Positions 1 to 7,991 of a DNA stretch of 8,942 nucleotides are shown here, one piece after another. Origin of the DNA: Burkholderiales bacterium (GTDB taxonomy: Bacteria > Pseudomonadota > Gammaproteobacteria > Burkholderiales > Burkholderiaceae_A). Within the stretch, counting starts at the first letter, position 1. Every line of letters starts with the position of its first letter. The stretch is taken from positions 1 through 8,942 of the forward strand of contig JAURCW010000040.1 of the NCBI GenBank assembly GCA_030828265.1. Direction: 5' to 3'. Position numbers and translations under genes: made by a program. The notes under the pieces are model-generated. The model did not search any database, had not been told where the DNA came from, and worked only from the letters and a program-made list of their open reading frames with translations.

Positions 1-690
1 AGCGAACTTATGCTGCAACCCCTGGCCTCTAGCCATGCCGTTTTAACCGAGGATGAGAAAGAACTGGGCGTTGCCTTGGTTGATATGGGCGGTGGCACCA
101 CCGACATTGCCATTTTCTCCGGCGGCGCCATTCGGCACACCGCCGTTATTCCCATCGCGGGCGATCAAATTACCAACGACATCGCCATGGCCCTGCGCAC
201 GCCCACCCACGAGGCCGAAGAGATTAAGCAGCGCTATGCGGTGGCCAAGCAAGCTCTTGCCAACGCCTCCGCGAGCTTTGAGGTTCCAGGCCTTGGCGAT
301 CGCGCGCCGCGACTGCTTTCGCATCAGTCGCTTGCGGCGGTGGTGGAGCCACGCGTTGAAGAACTTTTCTCCCTTGTTGCCCAGGTGATTCGTGAGAGTG
401 GCTACGAGGAACTCTTGTCATCGGGCATCGTGCTCACCGGCGGAACCGCCCAGATTCCTGGGATGGTGGAGCTTGGAGAGGATGTCTTTTTAAAACAAGT
501 TCGTGTGGCGCGCCCGGCTTATTCGGGCAGCCTTGCGGACCTTGTCTGCAGCCCTCGCTATGCCACTGCCTTGGGGTTGCTCGAGGAGGCACGTCGGCAG
601 TGGCTACGCGGTGGCGTGGTGTCGAGGCAGACGGGTGGTTTCCGTGACACCTGGCAGCGCATGAAGTCATGGTTTGTGGGGAATTTCTAA
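1..690 (+). CDS. ftsA: Cell division protein FtsA, C-terminal part (5' end cut by the window)
   Basis: FtsA is an actin-like ATPase that binds the C-terminal peptide of FtsZ and tethers Z-ring filaments to the inner membrane. The frame is open from base 1, so the gene begins upstream; the 229 residues seen correspond to roughly the last half of a protein of about 420 residues. The phosphate-2 motif of the actin fold is at fragment residues 28-35 (DMGGGTTD), and the adenosine-binding motif TGGTAQIPG starts at about 146. The last 14 residues (216-229, DTWQRMKSWFVGNF) form a short amphipathic helix of the type FtsA uses as its membrane anchor. ftsZ follows after 23 bases, the usual dcw order, so the two are probably co-transcribed. 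Identification rests on these motifs and on the neighbour. The internal ATG at base 10 is not the true start, because the core fold extends upstream of it. Confidence 0.96.
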   Translation, partial: SELMLQPLASSHAVLTEDEKELGVALVDMGGGTTDIAIFSGGAIRHTAVIPIAGDQITNDIAMALRTPTHEAEEIKQRYAVAKQALANASASFEVPGLGDRAPRLLSHQSLAAVVEPRVEELFSLVAQVIRESGYEELLSSGIVLTGGTAQIPGMVELGEDVFLKQVRVARPAYSGSLADLVCSPRYATALGLLEEARRQWLRGGVVSRQTGGFRDTWQRMKSWFVGNF

Positions 691-702
691 ATTAAGAAGC
701 GA

Positions 703-707
703 AGGAG
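703..707 (+). promoter_or_regulatory. Ribosome binding site of ftsZ
   Basis: AGGAG lies 6 bases before the ATG at 714, inside a purine-rich run. It is the clearest Shine-Dalgarno sequence in the window, fits the high expression expected of FtsZ, and fixes the start. Confidence 0.85.
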
Positions 708-713
708 AGAGGT

Positions 714-1940
714 ATGTCATTTGAAATGCTTGAAACAGAAACGGCGGGCACAGTGATTAAGGTCGTTGGCGTGGGCGGTGCCGGCGGCAATGCTGTCTCC
801 CACATGATTCGTCGGGGTGTGCAGGGGGTGGAGTTCATCTGCGCGAATACCGATGCTCAGAGCCTGGCAAAGTCCAAGGCAGGGCTTGCCTTGCAGCTTG
901 GAAGCTCTGGCCTAGGGGCCGGTGCAAAGCCCGAGGCAGGCCGCGCGGCAGCCGAATCGGACAAGGCACGCATTGCCGAGGCCCTTGACGGCGCGCACAT
1001 GGTCTTCATTACCGCAGGCATGGGTGGTGGAACGGGAACGGGTGCAGCCCCTGTTGTTGCCGAGGTGGCCAAGGACAAAGGTGCATTAACCGTGGCCGTT
1101 GTGACCAAGCCTTTCTCGTTTGAAGGTGGCAAGCGCATGCGCGCCGCCGAGCAAGGGCTTGAAGAGCTTCAGGGCAAGGTGGACTGCCTGATTGTCATTC
1201 TTAATGAGAAGCTTGAAGAGGTTTTGGGTGATGACATCACCCAGCTCGAAGCCTTCGCCGCCGCAGACGACGTTCTTAACAATGCCGTTGCAGGCATTGC
1301 TGAAATCATTAATGTTGAAGGCCTCGTGAATGTGGACTTTGAGGATGTGAAGACTGTCATGGGCGAGCAGGGCAAAGCCATGATGGGTACAGCCACTGCC
1401 AGTGGGCCGGACCGTGCTCGTATTGCGGCCGAACAGGCCGTTCGCAGCCCCTTGCTCGAGGGCGTCGACCTCTCGGGTGCACGTGGCATTCTGGTCAACA
1501 TTACGGCCAATGGCTCTTTAAAGCTCAAGGAAACCAAGCTTGCGATGGAGACCATCCGCAACTTTGCCGCCGAGGACGCCACCATCATTTTTGGTACCGT
1601 GCATGACGAGTCCATGGCTGACAACCTTCGCGTCACGGTAGTGGCCACCGGCCTTGGCCGCATTGTGCAGCGGCCTAAGCTTGTTGCGCCTGTAAAAGTG
1701 CCTGTCTACCGAACCGGAACCGATGATGCGGTGGGTTCCCGGGTCGATGCCAACGACTACGAGGCCGATGAGGCGTCTCAAGAGTCCGCGACGACTGGCA
1801 ATGCCTACGCCGGCTACGAGGCTCCCGCAATCTGGCGTCAGCCCCCAAAGAGCGAGGCAGCTGCCCGCGTGCTTGCTCTTGAGGAAGGTGGCATGGATCG
1901 GCTGGACATCCCGGCCTTCCTTCGAAAGCAGGCGGACTAA
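714..1940 (+). CDS. ftsZ: Cell division protein FtsZ
   Basis: FtsZ is the tubulin-like GTPase that polymerises at midcell and organises the divisome. The 408-residue protein has the full architecture. The nucleotide-binding loop [10 protein letters not shown] starts at residue 19. The tubulin signature GGGTGTG is at 104-110. The T7 synergy loop [11 protein letters not shown] is at 206-216, with N206, D208 and D211 matching the catalytic positions N207, D209 and D212 of E. coli. A variable acidic linker spans roughly 321-395, and the conserved C-terminal peptide [12 protein letters not shown] at 397-408 is the FtsA/ZipA-binding tail. Length is normal for proteobacteria. The ATG start has a strong ribosome binding site and gives the usual short N-terminal extension. 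One oddity: residue 163 is Leu where E. coli and Gram-positive FtsZ have Pro in the IPN(D/E)KL motif. N164 of that motif is kept. Confidence 0.99.
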   Translation: MSFEMLETETAGTVIKVVGVGGAGGNAVSHMIRRGVQGVEFICANTDAQSLAKSKAGLALQLGSSGLGAGAKPEAGRAAAESDKARIAEALDGAHMVFITAGMGGGTGTGAAPVVAEVAKDKGALTVAVVTKPFSFEGGKRMRAAEQGLEELQGKVDCLIVILNEKLEEVLGDDITQLEAFAAADDVLNNAVAGIAEIINVEGLVNVDFEDVKTVMGEQGKAMMGTATASGPDRARIAAEQAVRSPLLEGVDLSGARGILVNITANGSLKLKETKLAMETIRNFAAEDATIIFGTVHDESMADNLRVTVVATGLGRIVQRPKLVAPVKVPVYRTGTDDAVGSRVDANDYEADEASQESATTGNAYAGYEAPAIWRQPPKSEAAARVLALEEGGMDRLDIPAFLRKQAD

Positions 1941-1977
1941 AGACTGGTTTACTCTTACGCTTCTTAGATGCAACCTG

Positions 1978-2014
1978 TGCCTGGGCCACTGCCTGGCCTA
2001 GGCATGACCTTTTT
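1978..2014 (+). terminator. Terminator-like hairpin after ftsZ
   Basis: A 10-base-pair stem with one G-U pair forms between TGCCTGGGCC (1978-1987) and GGCCTAGGCA (1995-2004), with a 7-base loop. A run of five T follows at 2010-2014. The T run starts 5 bases after the stem, farther than in a classic intrinsic terminator, so termination may be partial. It lies 37 bases after the ftsZ stop and just before the ribosome binding site of the peroxiredoxin gene. It could separate high ftsZ expression from the downstream genes, or act as a 3' stability or processing element. Confidence 0.5.
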
Positions 2015-2019
2015 AGGAG
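2015..2019 (+). promoter_or_regulatory. Ribosome binding site of the peroxiredoxin gene
   Basis: AGGAG lies 7 bases before the ATG at 2027 and directly follows the T run of the upstream hairpin. It supports independent translation of this gene and fixes its start. Confidence 0.8.
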
Positions 2020-2026
2020 AACAACC

Positions 2027-2530
2027 ATGGCTATTCAAGTGGGGCAGGCTCTGCCCAATGTCACCCTTTACGAATTCATTGAAGAAGAAACCCCTGGCTG
2101 CGCGGTTGGGCCTAACGCCTTTCAGGTCGCCGACATGGTGAAGGGCAAGACCATCATTGTCTTTGGTCTGCCGGGCGCCTACACGCCCACCTGCTCCGCC
2201 AAGCATGTGCCTGGGTATGTTCAGCTTCACGATGCCTTGAAGGCCAAGGGCGTTGACGAAGTCTGGTGCGTTTCAGTGAACGATGCGTTTGTGATGGGCT
2301 CCTGGGGCCGCGAGCAGGGCACCAAGGGTAAGGTTCGCATGCTGGGTGACGGCAATGCCGAATTCTCGCAGGCCGTTGACTTAACCCTCGACCTCACGGG
2401 CCGTGGTATGGGTATTCGCTCCAACCGTTATGCCATGCTGGTCAAAGACGGTGTTGTGAAGGCGCTTCACGTGGAGGAGCCAGGTAAGTTCGATGTGAGC
2501 AGCGCCGAGGCCATGCTCGCCCTTTTATAA
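2027..2530 (+). CDS. Prx5-type peroxiredoxin (thiol peroxidase, 1-Cys form)
   Basis: This is a cytosolic thiol peroxidase of the Prx5 (AhpC/TSA, redoxin) family, which reduces hydrogen peroxide, alkyl hydroperoxides and possibly peroxynitrite. The 167 residues hold the peroxidatic motif PGAYTPTC with P49, T53 and C56. R131 in GIRSNRY is the second active-site Arg. The Prx5 segment [11 protein letters not shown] at 80-90 carries a second conserved cysteine, C81. A third cysteine, C25, lies in the N-terminal loop. No cysteine is present near the C-terminus, where human PRDX5 has its resolving Cys, so it probably works as a 1-Cys enzyme recycled by glutathione and glutaredoxin; that part is inference. 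There is no signal peptide. It sits 86 bases after ftsZ and 19 before lpxC, a placement I recall from Burkholderiales. It has no evident direct role in division or lipid A synthesis. Confidence 0.95.
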   Translation: MAIQVGQALPNVTLYEFIEEETPGCAVGPNAFQVADMVKGKTIIVFGLPGAYTPTCSAKHVPGYVQLHDALKAKGVDEVWCVSVNDAFVMGSWGREQGTKGKVRMLGDGNAEFSQAVDLTLDLTGRGMGIRSNRYAMLVKDGVVKALHVEEPGKFDVSSAEAMLALL

Positions 2531-2545
2531 CGAACGGTCGTTTTT
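2529..2545 (+). other. Small inverted repeat before lpxC
   Basis: AACGA (2529-2533) and TCGTT (2538-2542) pair around the loop ACGG, and the T run extends to 2545. It covers the peroxiredoxin stop codon and ends 4 bases before the lpxC start. The five-pair AT-rich stem is too weak for a convincing terminator. It could lower access to the lpxC start, which lacks a Shine-Dalgarno sequence, or be chance. Confidence 0.3.
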
Positions 2546-2549
2546 AGCT

Positions 2550-3461
2550 GTGTTGCGCCAGCGCACCCTGGGCCGACCTGTTGCCGTTCAAGGCATTGGT
2601 CTGCACAGCGGTGCTCCAGTCGAGCTTAAGCTTGAGCCCGCGCCTGCGGATTCGGGCATTGTCTTTTGCCGAACCGATCTCCCGCCCCCTAACCGTGTAA
2701 CAAGCCATGCGGCGGCAGTCGGTGATACGCAGATGGCTTCAACCCTTTCGAGTGGCTCGGTACGCGTGGCCACTGTGGAGCATCTGATGTCAGCGCTCTC
2801 AGGCCTTGGCATCGACAACGCGCTGGTTGGCGTTAATGCGGCAGAGATTCCCATTATGGATGGCAGTGCCGCAAGCTTCGTTTACCTCATTCATTCCGCT
2901 GGCATCGCCGAGCAAGATCAGCCCAAGCGTTTTGTTGAAGTCACCGCGCCCATTGAGGTGCGTGACGGAGAAAAATACGCACGGCTTGAGCCCTACTTTG
3001 GATTTCGTCTCTCCTTTTCCATTGACTTTCAACATCCAGCCATTGATCAGACCGGCCAAAAGGTTGAGCTTGATTTTGCTCAGACCTCTTTTCTGGACGA
3101 AATCGCCCGGGCGCGCACCTTTGGGTTCATGCGCGATGTTGATCGTCTTCGTGCCAAGGGGCTGGCCCAGGGGGGCAGCCTTCGCAACGCCATCGTGATG
3201 GACGATCGTCGCATTCTGAATAAAGGCGGACTTCGTCAGACCAACGAATTTGCCATGCATAAGGCGCTTGATGCCATTGGCGACTTGTATTTGCTTGGCC
3301 GGCCACTGCTTGCTCATTACTCCGCCTACAAATCGGGCCACGGCCTGAATAATCAGCTTCTAAGGGCACTGTCGCAGCAGACTCATGCCTGGCGCGAGCG
3401 GGTTTTTGATCGGCTAAGCGACGCCCCGGCCGCCTGGGCGCGTCAGTGGTCTTGGCAGTAA
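2550..3461 (+). CDS. lpxC: UDP-3-O-acyl-N-acetylglucosamine deacetylase LpxC
   Basis: LpxC is the zinc-dependent cytosolic deacetylase that removes the acetyl group from UDP-3-O-acyl-GlcNAc, the committed step of lipid A synthesis. All catalytic residues are present, one position below E. coli numbering: zinc ligands H78 (in TVEHL), H237 and D241 (in MHKALD), the general base E77, and H264 in [10 protein letters not shown]. The conserved GFMRD is at 192-196. The length of 303 matches the family. The start is GTG at 2550; it gives MLRQRTLG, aligning with the E. coli start MIKQRTLK, and no other start fits. No Shine-Dalgarno sequence is visible, so translation may depend on coupling to the peroxiredoxin gene 19 bases upstream. 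In E. coli LpxC is controlled by FtsH proteolysis via its C-terminus. The tail here (WARQWSWQ) differs from the E. coli degron, so that control cannot be assumed. Its 3' end overlaps the minus-strand DUF721 gene. Confidence 0.98.
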   Translation: MLRQRTLGRPVAVQGIGLHSGAPVELKLEPAPADSGIVFCRTDLPPPNRVTSHAAAVGDTQMASTLSSGSVRVATVEHLMSALSGLGIDNALVGVNAAEIPIMDGSAASFVYLIHSAGIAEQDQPKRFVEVTAPIEVRDGEKYARLEPYFGFRLSFSIDFQHPAIDQTGQKVELDFAQTSFLDEIARARTFGFMRDVDRLRAKGLAQGGSLRNAIVMDDRRILNKGGLRQTNEFAMHKALDAIGDLYLLGRPLLAHYSAYKSGHGLNNQLLRALSQQTHAWRERVFDRLSDAPAAWARQWSWQ

Positions 3462-3877
3462 AACGCGCGCAGTCTTTGGCGGGCTTGTTCGGGGGGGCGT
3501 GGTCGCGGCGAAAGAGTGCGACCCCGGGTGGGCGCCATGCTTAGTGCCTCAGGCATCCCCACCCGTATTCGAACCGACTGAAATCCCATGGGCTCGAGCT
3601 TTACTTTTTCAATGAGGCTTGGAAGAAAGAGCCGCATTCGAGATTGCGCCGCATGGTGGGCAACAACAAGCAGAAGCACCGTCCCACGAATACCGGTTAC
3701 CGGGTTGTCCCGCTGAACCGAGACGACGAGTCGGTCAAGGGCTGGCTGGCCAATGGCCGTGAGCACGTTGGTGACCATCTGTCGAAGAGCCTGACGCTCG
3801 GCAAGGCTGCGGTGGATCGCCAGGGAACAGGTGGCAAGCTGAGCCAGGTCTCGAAGCGGGGTCGACATGCAGCTCAT
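3443..3877 (-). CDS. DUF721 (DciA-like) protein, probable helicase-loading factor
   Basis: The 144-residue basic protein resembles the DUF721 family, whose characterised members (DciA) help load the replicative helicase DnaB. The family core is about residues 33-106: predicted helices around 33-48, a beta strand at 66-72 (TVLLLVV), then [18 protein letters not shown] and the closing strand VRIRV at 102-106. The spacing fits the usual pattern of a hydrophobic strand, an Ala-rich turn with Arg/Leu, then L.P.L. The tail from about 112 is rich in Pro and Arg and looks disordered. Alternative starts are M1 (3877) and M4 (3868); M1 has a poor AGGG four bases upstream, so the choice is uncertain. 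It converges with lpxC (19-base overlap) and diverges from secA across 17 bases. This slot before secA holds a DUF721 gene in many Betaproteobacteria. Assignment is by pattern, not by catalytic residues; the DciA role is inferred. Confidence 0.72.
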   Translation of the reverse strand: MSCMSTPLRDLAQLATCSLAIHRSLAERQALRQMVTNVLTAIGQPALDRLVVSVQRDNPVTGIRGTVLLLVVAHHAAQSRMRLFLPSLIEKVKLEPMGFQSVRIRVGMPEALSMAPTRGRTLSPRPRPPEQARQRLRAFYCQDH

Positions 3878-3884
3878 GCTACCC

Positions 3885-3895
3885 TAAGCGGCTTA
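3885..3895. promoter_or_regulatory. 11-base dyad at the DUF721/secA divergent junction
   Basis: TAAGC and GCTTA form a perfect inverted repeat around one G, filling most of the 17-base gap and ending on the first base of the secA ATG. It could be a protein-binding site or a local hairpin affecting secA initiation. It is short enough to be chance. No convincing -10/-35 pair is visible here, so promoters for both genes probably lie inside the other gene's coding region. Confidence 0.25.
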
Positions 3896-6723
3896 TGATT
3901 TCGCGATTACTGTCCTCCATTTTTGGAAGCCGGAACGACCGGCTGCTTAAGAAATATCAGGCGCGCGTGGCCGCTATTAACGCCCTTGAGCCCACCATGC
4001 AGACCCTCTCTGACGAGCAGTTAACGGGAAAGACCGCTGAATTTCGTCAGCAGCTGGCCGACGGCAAGAAGCTCGAGGAGCTGCTGGTGCCCGCCTTTGC
4101 TGTTTGCCGCGAGGCAGGACGTCGGGTGCTAGGCATGCGTCATTTTGATGTCCAGCTTCTGGGTGGCATGGTTCTGCACGAGGGCAAGATCTCTGAGATG
4201 CGCACCGGCGAGGGCAAGACCTTGGTGGCAACCCTTGCGGCTTATTTGAATGCACTTGAAGGTAAGGGTGTTCACGTGGTGACCGTGAACGATTACCTGG
4301 CCGCCCGTGATGCCCAGTGGATGGGACGGCTTTATTCCGCCCTTGGCCTGACTACCGGTATTAACCTCTCCCAGCTCGATCACGACGCGAAGCAGCAAGC
4401 CTATGCCTGCGACATTACCTACGGCACCAATAACGAGTTTGGCTTTGACTACCTGCGCGACAACATGGTCTCGGAAAAGGCTAACCGCGTGCAGCGTGGC
4501 CTGAACTACGCCATCGTTGATGAGGTGGACTCCATTCTTATTGATGAAGCACGCACACCGCTCATTATTTCGGGGCATGCCGACGACTCGCCCGACCTTT
4601 ACCTCAAGCTCAACAGCCTGCCTGCTCAGCTCAACCGTCAGCCCGTCGAAGACGGCCCCGGAGATTACTTCCTTGATGAAAAAGGCAGGCAAGTTAATTT
4701 GTCGGATGCGGGCTTTGAGAAAGCCGAGCAACTTCTTACCCAGATGGGTCTGCTTGCCGAGGGCTCAAGCCTTTACGATTCCGCCAATATAAGTCTTCTT
4801 CATCACCTCATGGCAGCCCTTCGGGCCCACACCTTGTACTTTCGCGATCAGCAGTATGTGGTGCAGAACGGGAAGGTTGTCATTGTTGATGAATTCACGG
4901 GCCGACTCATGGCAGGCCGTCGATGGTCGGATGGCCTGCATCAGGCCGTGGAGGCCAAAGAGGGCGTGGCCATTGAGCCCGAGAATCAAACGCTTGCCTC
5001 CATTACTTTCCAAAACTACTTTCGTATGTACAGCAAGCTTGGTGGCATGACGGGAACGGCCGATACCGAGGCCTTTGAGTTTCAGCAAATTTACAGCCTT
5101 GAAACGGTGATCGTCCCCACCCATCGGCCCATGGTTCGAAAAGACCTGCAAGACCAGATCTTTCGAACGGTCGAAGAGAAGTTCGAGGCCATCGTGGCGG
5201 ACATTCAAGAAAGGCATGCCAAGGGCCAGCCGATTTTAGTGGGTACAACCTCCATTGAGAATTCGGAACTTCTCTCGGCGGCTCTTCAAAAAGCAGGCCT
5301 TGACCATCAGGTGCTCAATGCCAAGCAGCACGAGCGCGAGGCTCAAATCGTGGCCCAGGCGGGGCGGCCAGGCATGATCACCATTGCCACCAATATGGCG
5401 GGGCGTGGAACCGACATTGTTCTTGGTGGCAATGTGGAAAAACAGATTGAGGCACTGGAGCAGGACAATTCGCTCGACGCTCGCTCATGTGAGCAGCAGG
5501 CCGAGACGCTTAGGTCGGAATGGCAGTCCTTGCACGATCATGTGATTGCGGCAGGCGGCCTTCATATTATTGGAACCGAACGCCACGAGTCGCGGCGTAT
5601 TGATAATCAGTTGCGAGGCCGTGCGGGCCGTCAGGGCGACCCGGGCTCTTCAAGGTTTTACCTCGCCATGGATGACCCCTTGCTGCGTATTTTCGCGGGC
5701 GATCGCATGAAGGCCATCATGGATAAGCTTGGGGTGCCGCGTGGTGAGCCCATTGAAGCAGGGATGGTCTCGCGCTCCATTGAGAGCGCGCAGCGCAAGG
5801 TCGAGAACCGTAACTTCGACATTCGCAAGCAGCTTTTGGAGTACGACAATGTTGCCAACGAGCAGCGCCAAATTATCTACTCCCAACGCAACGAGGTACT
5901 TGAGGCCGCCGACCCATCCGAGCTTGTCATAGGTCTTCGAGCGGGCGCGGTGGAGTCGCTTGTTCGTCGCTATGTTCCAGTCAACAGTATTGAAGAGCAG
6001 TGGGAACTTGAGCCCCTGCAGGACGAACTTGCCCAGCAGTTTGGCGTGGTGCTTGACTTAAAAAAATACCTTGATGAGCAAGACGAACTGGACGATCAGG
6101 GCCTAGCCGACCTTGCCGTGCAGGCGGCTAATGCCGCCTATGAGGCGAAGTGGAAGCAGGTTGGTCGTGAGCCGTTTGCCGACTTTGAGCGCTCGATTAT
6201 TATCCAAACCGTCGACCAAAGCTGGCGTGAACACCTTGCGGCACTTGATCATCTTCGTCAGGGCATCCACTTGCGCGGCTATGCTCAGAAAGACCCGAAG
6301 CAGGAATACAAGCGCGAGTCGTTTGCACTTTTTGAGCAGCTTCTCGAAAGGGTGCGTGACTCGGTCACGCGCGTGCTGATGAATGTTCAGGTCCAGTCAC
6401 CCGAAGAGGCTGAGGAGGCGGCGCGTCTTGCCAGCGAGCGCGCCCTTGCCCTTGCCCAGGCCGCAAGCCCCAGCCATGCCGAGTTCAACCCGCAGGCCTC
6501 TTTCTCGGCTGAAGACCCAGAGGCCCTGGCGCTCGCTGCCCAAGCCACGGGCGGCAATACCTTTTCTCATGCTGACGAGCAGCCTGCAGGCCCCATACCA
6601 AGCTCGGCATCGAATGAACAGGCCCAGACCGTTCGGCGCGATATGCCGAAGGTTGGTCGCAATGAGCCCTGCCCTTGCGGCTCGGGCAAAAAGTTTAAAC
6701 ACTGTCACGGGGCGCTTGCCTAA
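3895..6723 (+). CDS. secA: Preprotein translocase ATPase SecA
   Basis: SecA is the motor that binds SecYEG at the inner membrane and uses ATP to push unfolded preproteins into the periplasm. The 942-residue protein is complete. Walker A RTGEGKT is at 103-109 and the DEVD box at 209-212. The preprotein cross-linking domain follows at about 225-375, then the second nucleotide-binding fold with [10 protein letters not shown] at 499-508 and the arginine-finger motif [10 protein letters not shown] at 572-581. Helical scaffold and wing domains come next, then an Ala/Glu/Ser-rich linker from about 835. The C-terminal SEC-C zinc site uses C926, C928, C937 and H938 and binds SecB and lipids in relatives. 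It is about 40 residues longer than E. coli SecA, mostly in the linker. The ATG gives [16 protein letters not shown], as in homologues, but no clear Shine-Dalgarno sequence precedes it. No secM-like regulator is present upstream; the DUF721 gene diverges instead. Confidence 0.99.
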   Translation: MISRLLSSIFGSRNDRLLKKYQARVAAINALEPTMQTLSDEQLTGKTAEFRQQLADGKKLEELLVPAFAVCREAGRRVLGMRHFDVQLLGGMVLHEGKISEMRTGEGKTLVATLAAYLNALEGKGVHVVTVNDYLAARDAQWMGRLYSALGLTTGINLSQLDHDAKQQAYACDITYGTNNEFGFDYLRDNMVSEKANRVQRGLNYAIVDEVDSILIDEARTPLIISGHADDSPDLYLKLNSLPAQLNRQPVEDGPGDYFLDEKGRQVNLSDAGFEKAEQLLTQMGLLAEGSSLYDSANISLLHHLMAALRAHTLYFRDQQYVVQNGKVVIVDEFTGRLMAGRRWSDGLHQAVEAKEGVAIEPENQTLASITFQNYFRMYSKLGGMTGTADTEAFEFQQIYSLETVIVPTHRPMVRKDLQDQIFRTVEEKFEAIVADIQERHAKGQPILVGTTSIENSELLSAALQKAGLDHQVLNAKQHEREAQIVAQAGRPGMITIATNMAGRGTDIVLGGNVEKQIEALEQDNSLDARSCEQQAETLRSEWQSLHDHVIAAGGLHIIGTERHESRRIDNQLRGRAGRQGDPGSSRFYLAMDDPLLRIFAGDRMKAIMDKLGVPRGEPIEAGMVSRSIESAQRKVENRNFDIRKQLLEYDNVANEQRQIIYSQRNEVLEAADPSELVIGLRAGAVESLVRRYVPVNSIEEQWELEPLQDELAQQFGVVLDLKKYLDEQDELDDQGLADLAVQAANAAYEAKWKQVGREPFADFERSIIIQTVDQSWREHLAALDHLRQGIHLRGYAQKDPKQEYKRESFALFEQLLERVRDSVTRVLMNVQVQSPEEAEEAARLASERALALAQAASPSHAEFNPQASFSAEDPEALALAAQATGGNTFSHADEQPAGPIPSSASNEQAQTVRRDMPKVGRNEPCPCGSGKKFKHCHGALA

Positions 6724-6744
6724 GCCGCCCCAGCTTTTGGTTTT
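6709..6744 (+). terminator. Hairpin over the secA stop codon with T runs: intrinsic terminator or attenuator
   Basis: GGGGCGCTT (6709-6717) pairs with AAGC and GCCCC (6722-6725 and 6727-6731) around the loop GCCT, giving nine pairs, six of them G-C, with a single bulged C. T runs follow at 6735-6738 and 6741-6744, starting 3 bases after the stem. This is the most terminator-like structure in the window. The 5' arm lies in the last secA codons and the TAA stop is shared by the loop and 3' arm, so ribosomes finishing secA should melt it. The argJ start is only 14 bases beyond. Confidence 0.6.
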
Positions 6745-6758
6745 AGAACCCGTCCCGC

Positions 6759-7991
6759 ATGCCCGTTAATCTGCCCTTCCCGAAGGCCGACAACCTTGTC
6801 TCCATCGAGGGGTTACGACTTGCGGCCCTGAGTGCGGGCATTCGTAAGGCTGATCGCCTTGACATGCTGCTTGTCCAGTTCGACCCGAGCACGGTCATGG
6901 CAGGTGTCTTTACCCAGAATGCTTTTTGTGCCGCCCCTGTGGTTGTCTGCCGCCAGCACCTCAATGCGAACCCACTGGCCTGGCTGGTTAACACGGGCTG
7001 CGCCAATGCCGGAACTGGCGAGCAAGGCATGGCCAATGCCCTGCAGTCATGTCAGGTGCTCGCCGCGGGACTTGGTCTTCGCGCCGAGCAGGTTCTGCCT
7101 TTCTCAACAGGCGTCATTCTTGAGCATCTTCCTATGCAGAAGATAGAGGCAGGTATTCAGAAGGCGGTGGCCGCCCTGCCGCAAGCGGCAGCAAGCGGCA
7201 GCCGTTGGCTTGAGGCGGCTCAGGCCATTATGACCACCGACACCCAGCCGAAGGTGGCCTCGCGAAGCATTCAGATCAAGGGCAAGACCATTGGACTGAC
7301 GGGCATCTCCAAAGGTGCAGGCATGATTCGGCCCAACATGGCCACCATGCTGGGGTTTATGGCCACCGACCTCGGCCTGGCACAGGCCGACCTTCAGACA
7401 CTCATGGCCAAGGCCACCGACCTTTCTTTTAACTCCATTACTGTGGATGGCGACACCTCCACCAATGACTCTTTTGTATCTGCTGCTACAGGCGCAAAGG
7501 GTGTTCAGCTTGCTCCGCAAGATTCCGATTGGCCAGTTTTTGAGCAGGCCTTCATTGGGCTTTGCCAGGAACTTGCCCAGGCCATCGTGCGCGATGGCGA
7601 GGGTGCAACCAAGTTCATCACCATTGATGTTCAGGGTGCGAAAAGCCGGCATGAGGCGAGGCAGGTGGCCTATGCCATTGGGCACTCTCCCTTGGTCAAA
7701 ACCGCATTTTTCGCAAGCGACCCGAACCTTGGGCGTATTCTTGCTGCCATTGGTTACAGTGGGGTGCCTGGTCTTGACGTGAATGCACTCGAACTTCGTA
7801 TTAATGGCCTGTTGGTCGCGCAAGCAGGCGGCAGGGCGTCTTCCTACACCGAAGATGCAGGCAAGGCCGCCATGGCAGAGTCTGAAATCACCATCGGCAT
7901 CGACCTGCATCGTGGCAGCCATCAGGCGACGGTCTGGACCTGCGACTTCTCTCACGACTACGTCTCCATTAATGCCGACTACCGATCCTAA
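6759..7991 (+). CDS. argJ: Arginine biosynthesis protein ArgJ (ornithine acetyltransferase)
   Basis: ArgJ transfers the acetyl group of N-acetylornithine to glutamate, recycling acetyl groups in the cyclic arginine pathway. Many members also make N-acetylglutamate from acetyl-CoA; which type this is cannot be read from the sequence. The precursor cleaves itself before a conserved Thr that becomes the N-terminal nucleophile. Here the ATML motif puts the cut between A195 and T196, giving chains of 195 and 215 residues. Oxyanion-hole residues T117 and G118 lie in FSTGVI, and the conserved KGAGMI segment is at 185-190. The C-terminal INADYRS is typical. The length of 410 is normal. No Shine-Dalgarno sequence is visible before the ATG, which follows the secA terminator-like hairpin by 14 bases, so how it is transcribed and translated is open. 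Its 3' end overlaps the ATPase gene by 20 bases. Confidence 0.97.
   Translation: MPVNLPFPKADNLVSIEGLRLAALSAGIRKADRLDMLLVQFDPSTVMAGVFTQNAFCAAPVVVCRQHLNANPLAWLVNTGCANAGTGEQGMANALQSCQVLAAGLGLRAEQVLPFSTGVILEHLPMQKIEAGIQKAVAALPQAAASGSRWLEAAQAIMTTDTQPKVASRSIQIKGKTIGLTGISKGAGMIRPNMATMLGFMATDLGLAQADLQTLMAKATDLSFNSITVDGDTSTNDSFVSAATGAKGVQLAPQDSDWPVFEQAFIGLCQELAQAIVRDGEGATKFITIDVQGAKSRHEARQVAYAIGHSPLVKTAFFASDPNLGRILAAIGYSGVPGLDVNALELRINGLLVAQAGGRASSYTEDAGKAAMAESEITIGIDLHRGSHQATVWTCDFSHDYVSINADYRS
7181..7202 (+). repeat. 10-base tandem duplication inside argJ
   Basis: The unit GCAAGCGGCA occurs twice head to tail (7181-7190 and 7191-7200), with two further matching bases. It lies in codons of about residues 141-148, an Ala/Ser/Gly stretch that is probably a loop. 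The unit is not a multiple of three, so loss or gain of one copy would shift the frame. With two copies it is likely stable. Confidence 0.7.

Noticed and set aside
2799..3341. A 180-residue minus-strand frame inside lpxC
   Set aside because: It overlaps the catalytic core of lpxC and its translation resembles no family.
3644..3898. An 84-residue plus-strand frame before secA
   Set aside because: It is antisense to the DUF721 gene, which has a recognisable fold pattern. It has no Shine-Dalgarno sequence or familiar motif.
4129..4731. A 200-residue minus-strand frame inside secA
   Set aside because: It is opposite the first nucleotide-binding domain of SecA. The hydrophobic, Val/Gly-rich composition is that of a complementary-strand shadow.
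6675..6703. A possible argJ promoter (TTGCGG followed by an AT-rich TTTAAACA)
   Set aside because: Spacing and -10 match are poor, and the bases encode the conserved zinc site of SecA. It is not strong enough to list.
7783..7971. An earlier in-frame ATG that would lengthen the DUF815 ATPase to 356 residues
   Set aside because: The extra 63 residues are the argJ sequence read in another frame. Homologues, as I recall them, begin near the ATG at 7972.
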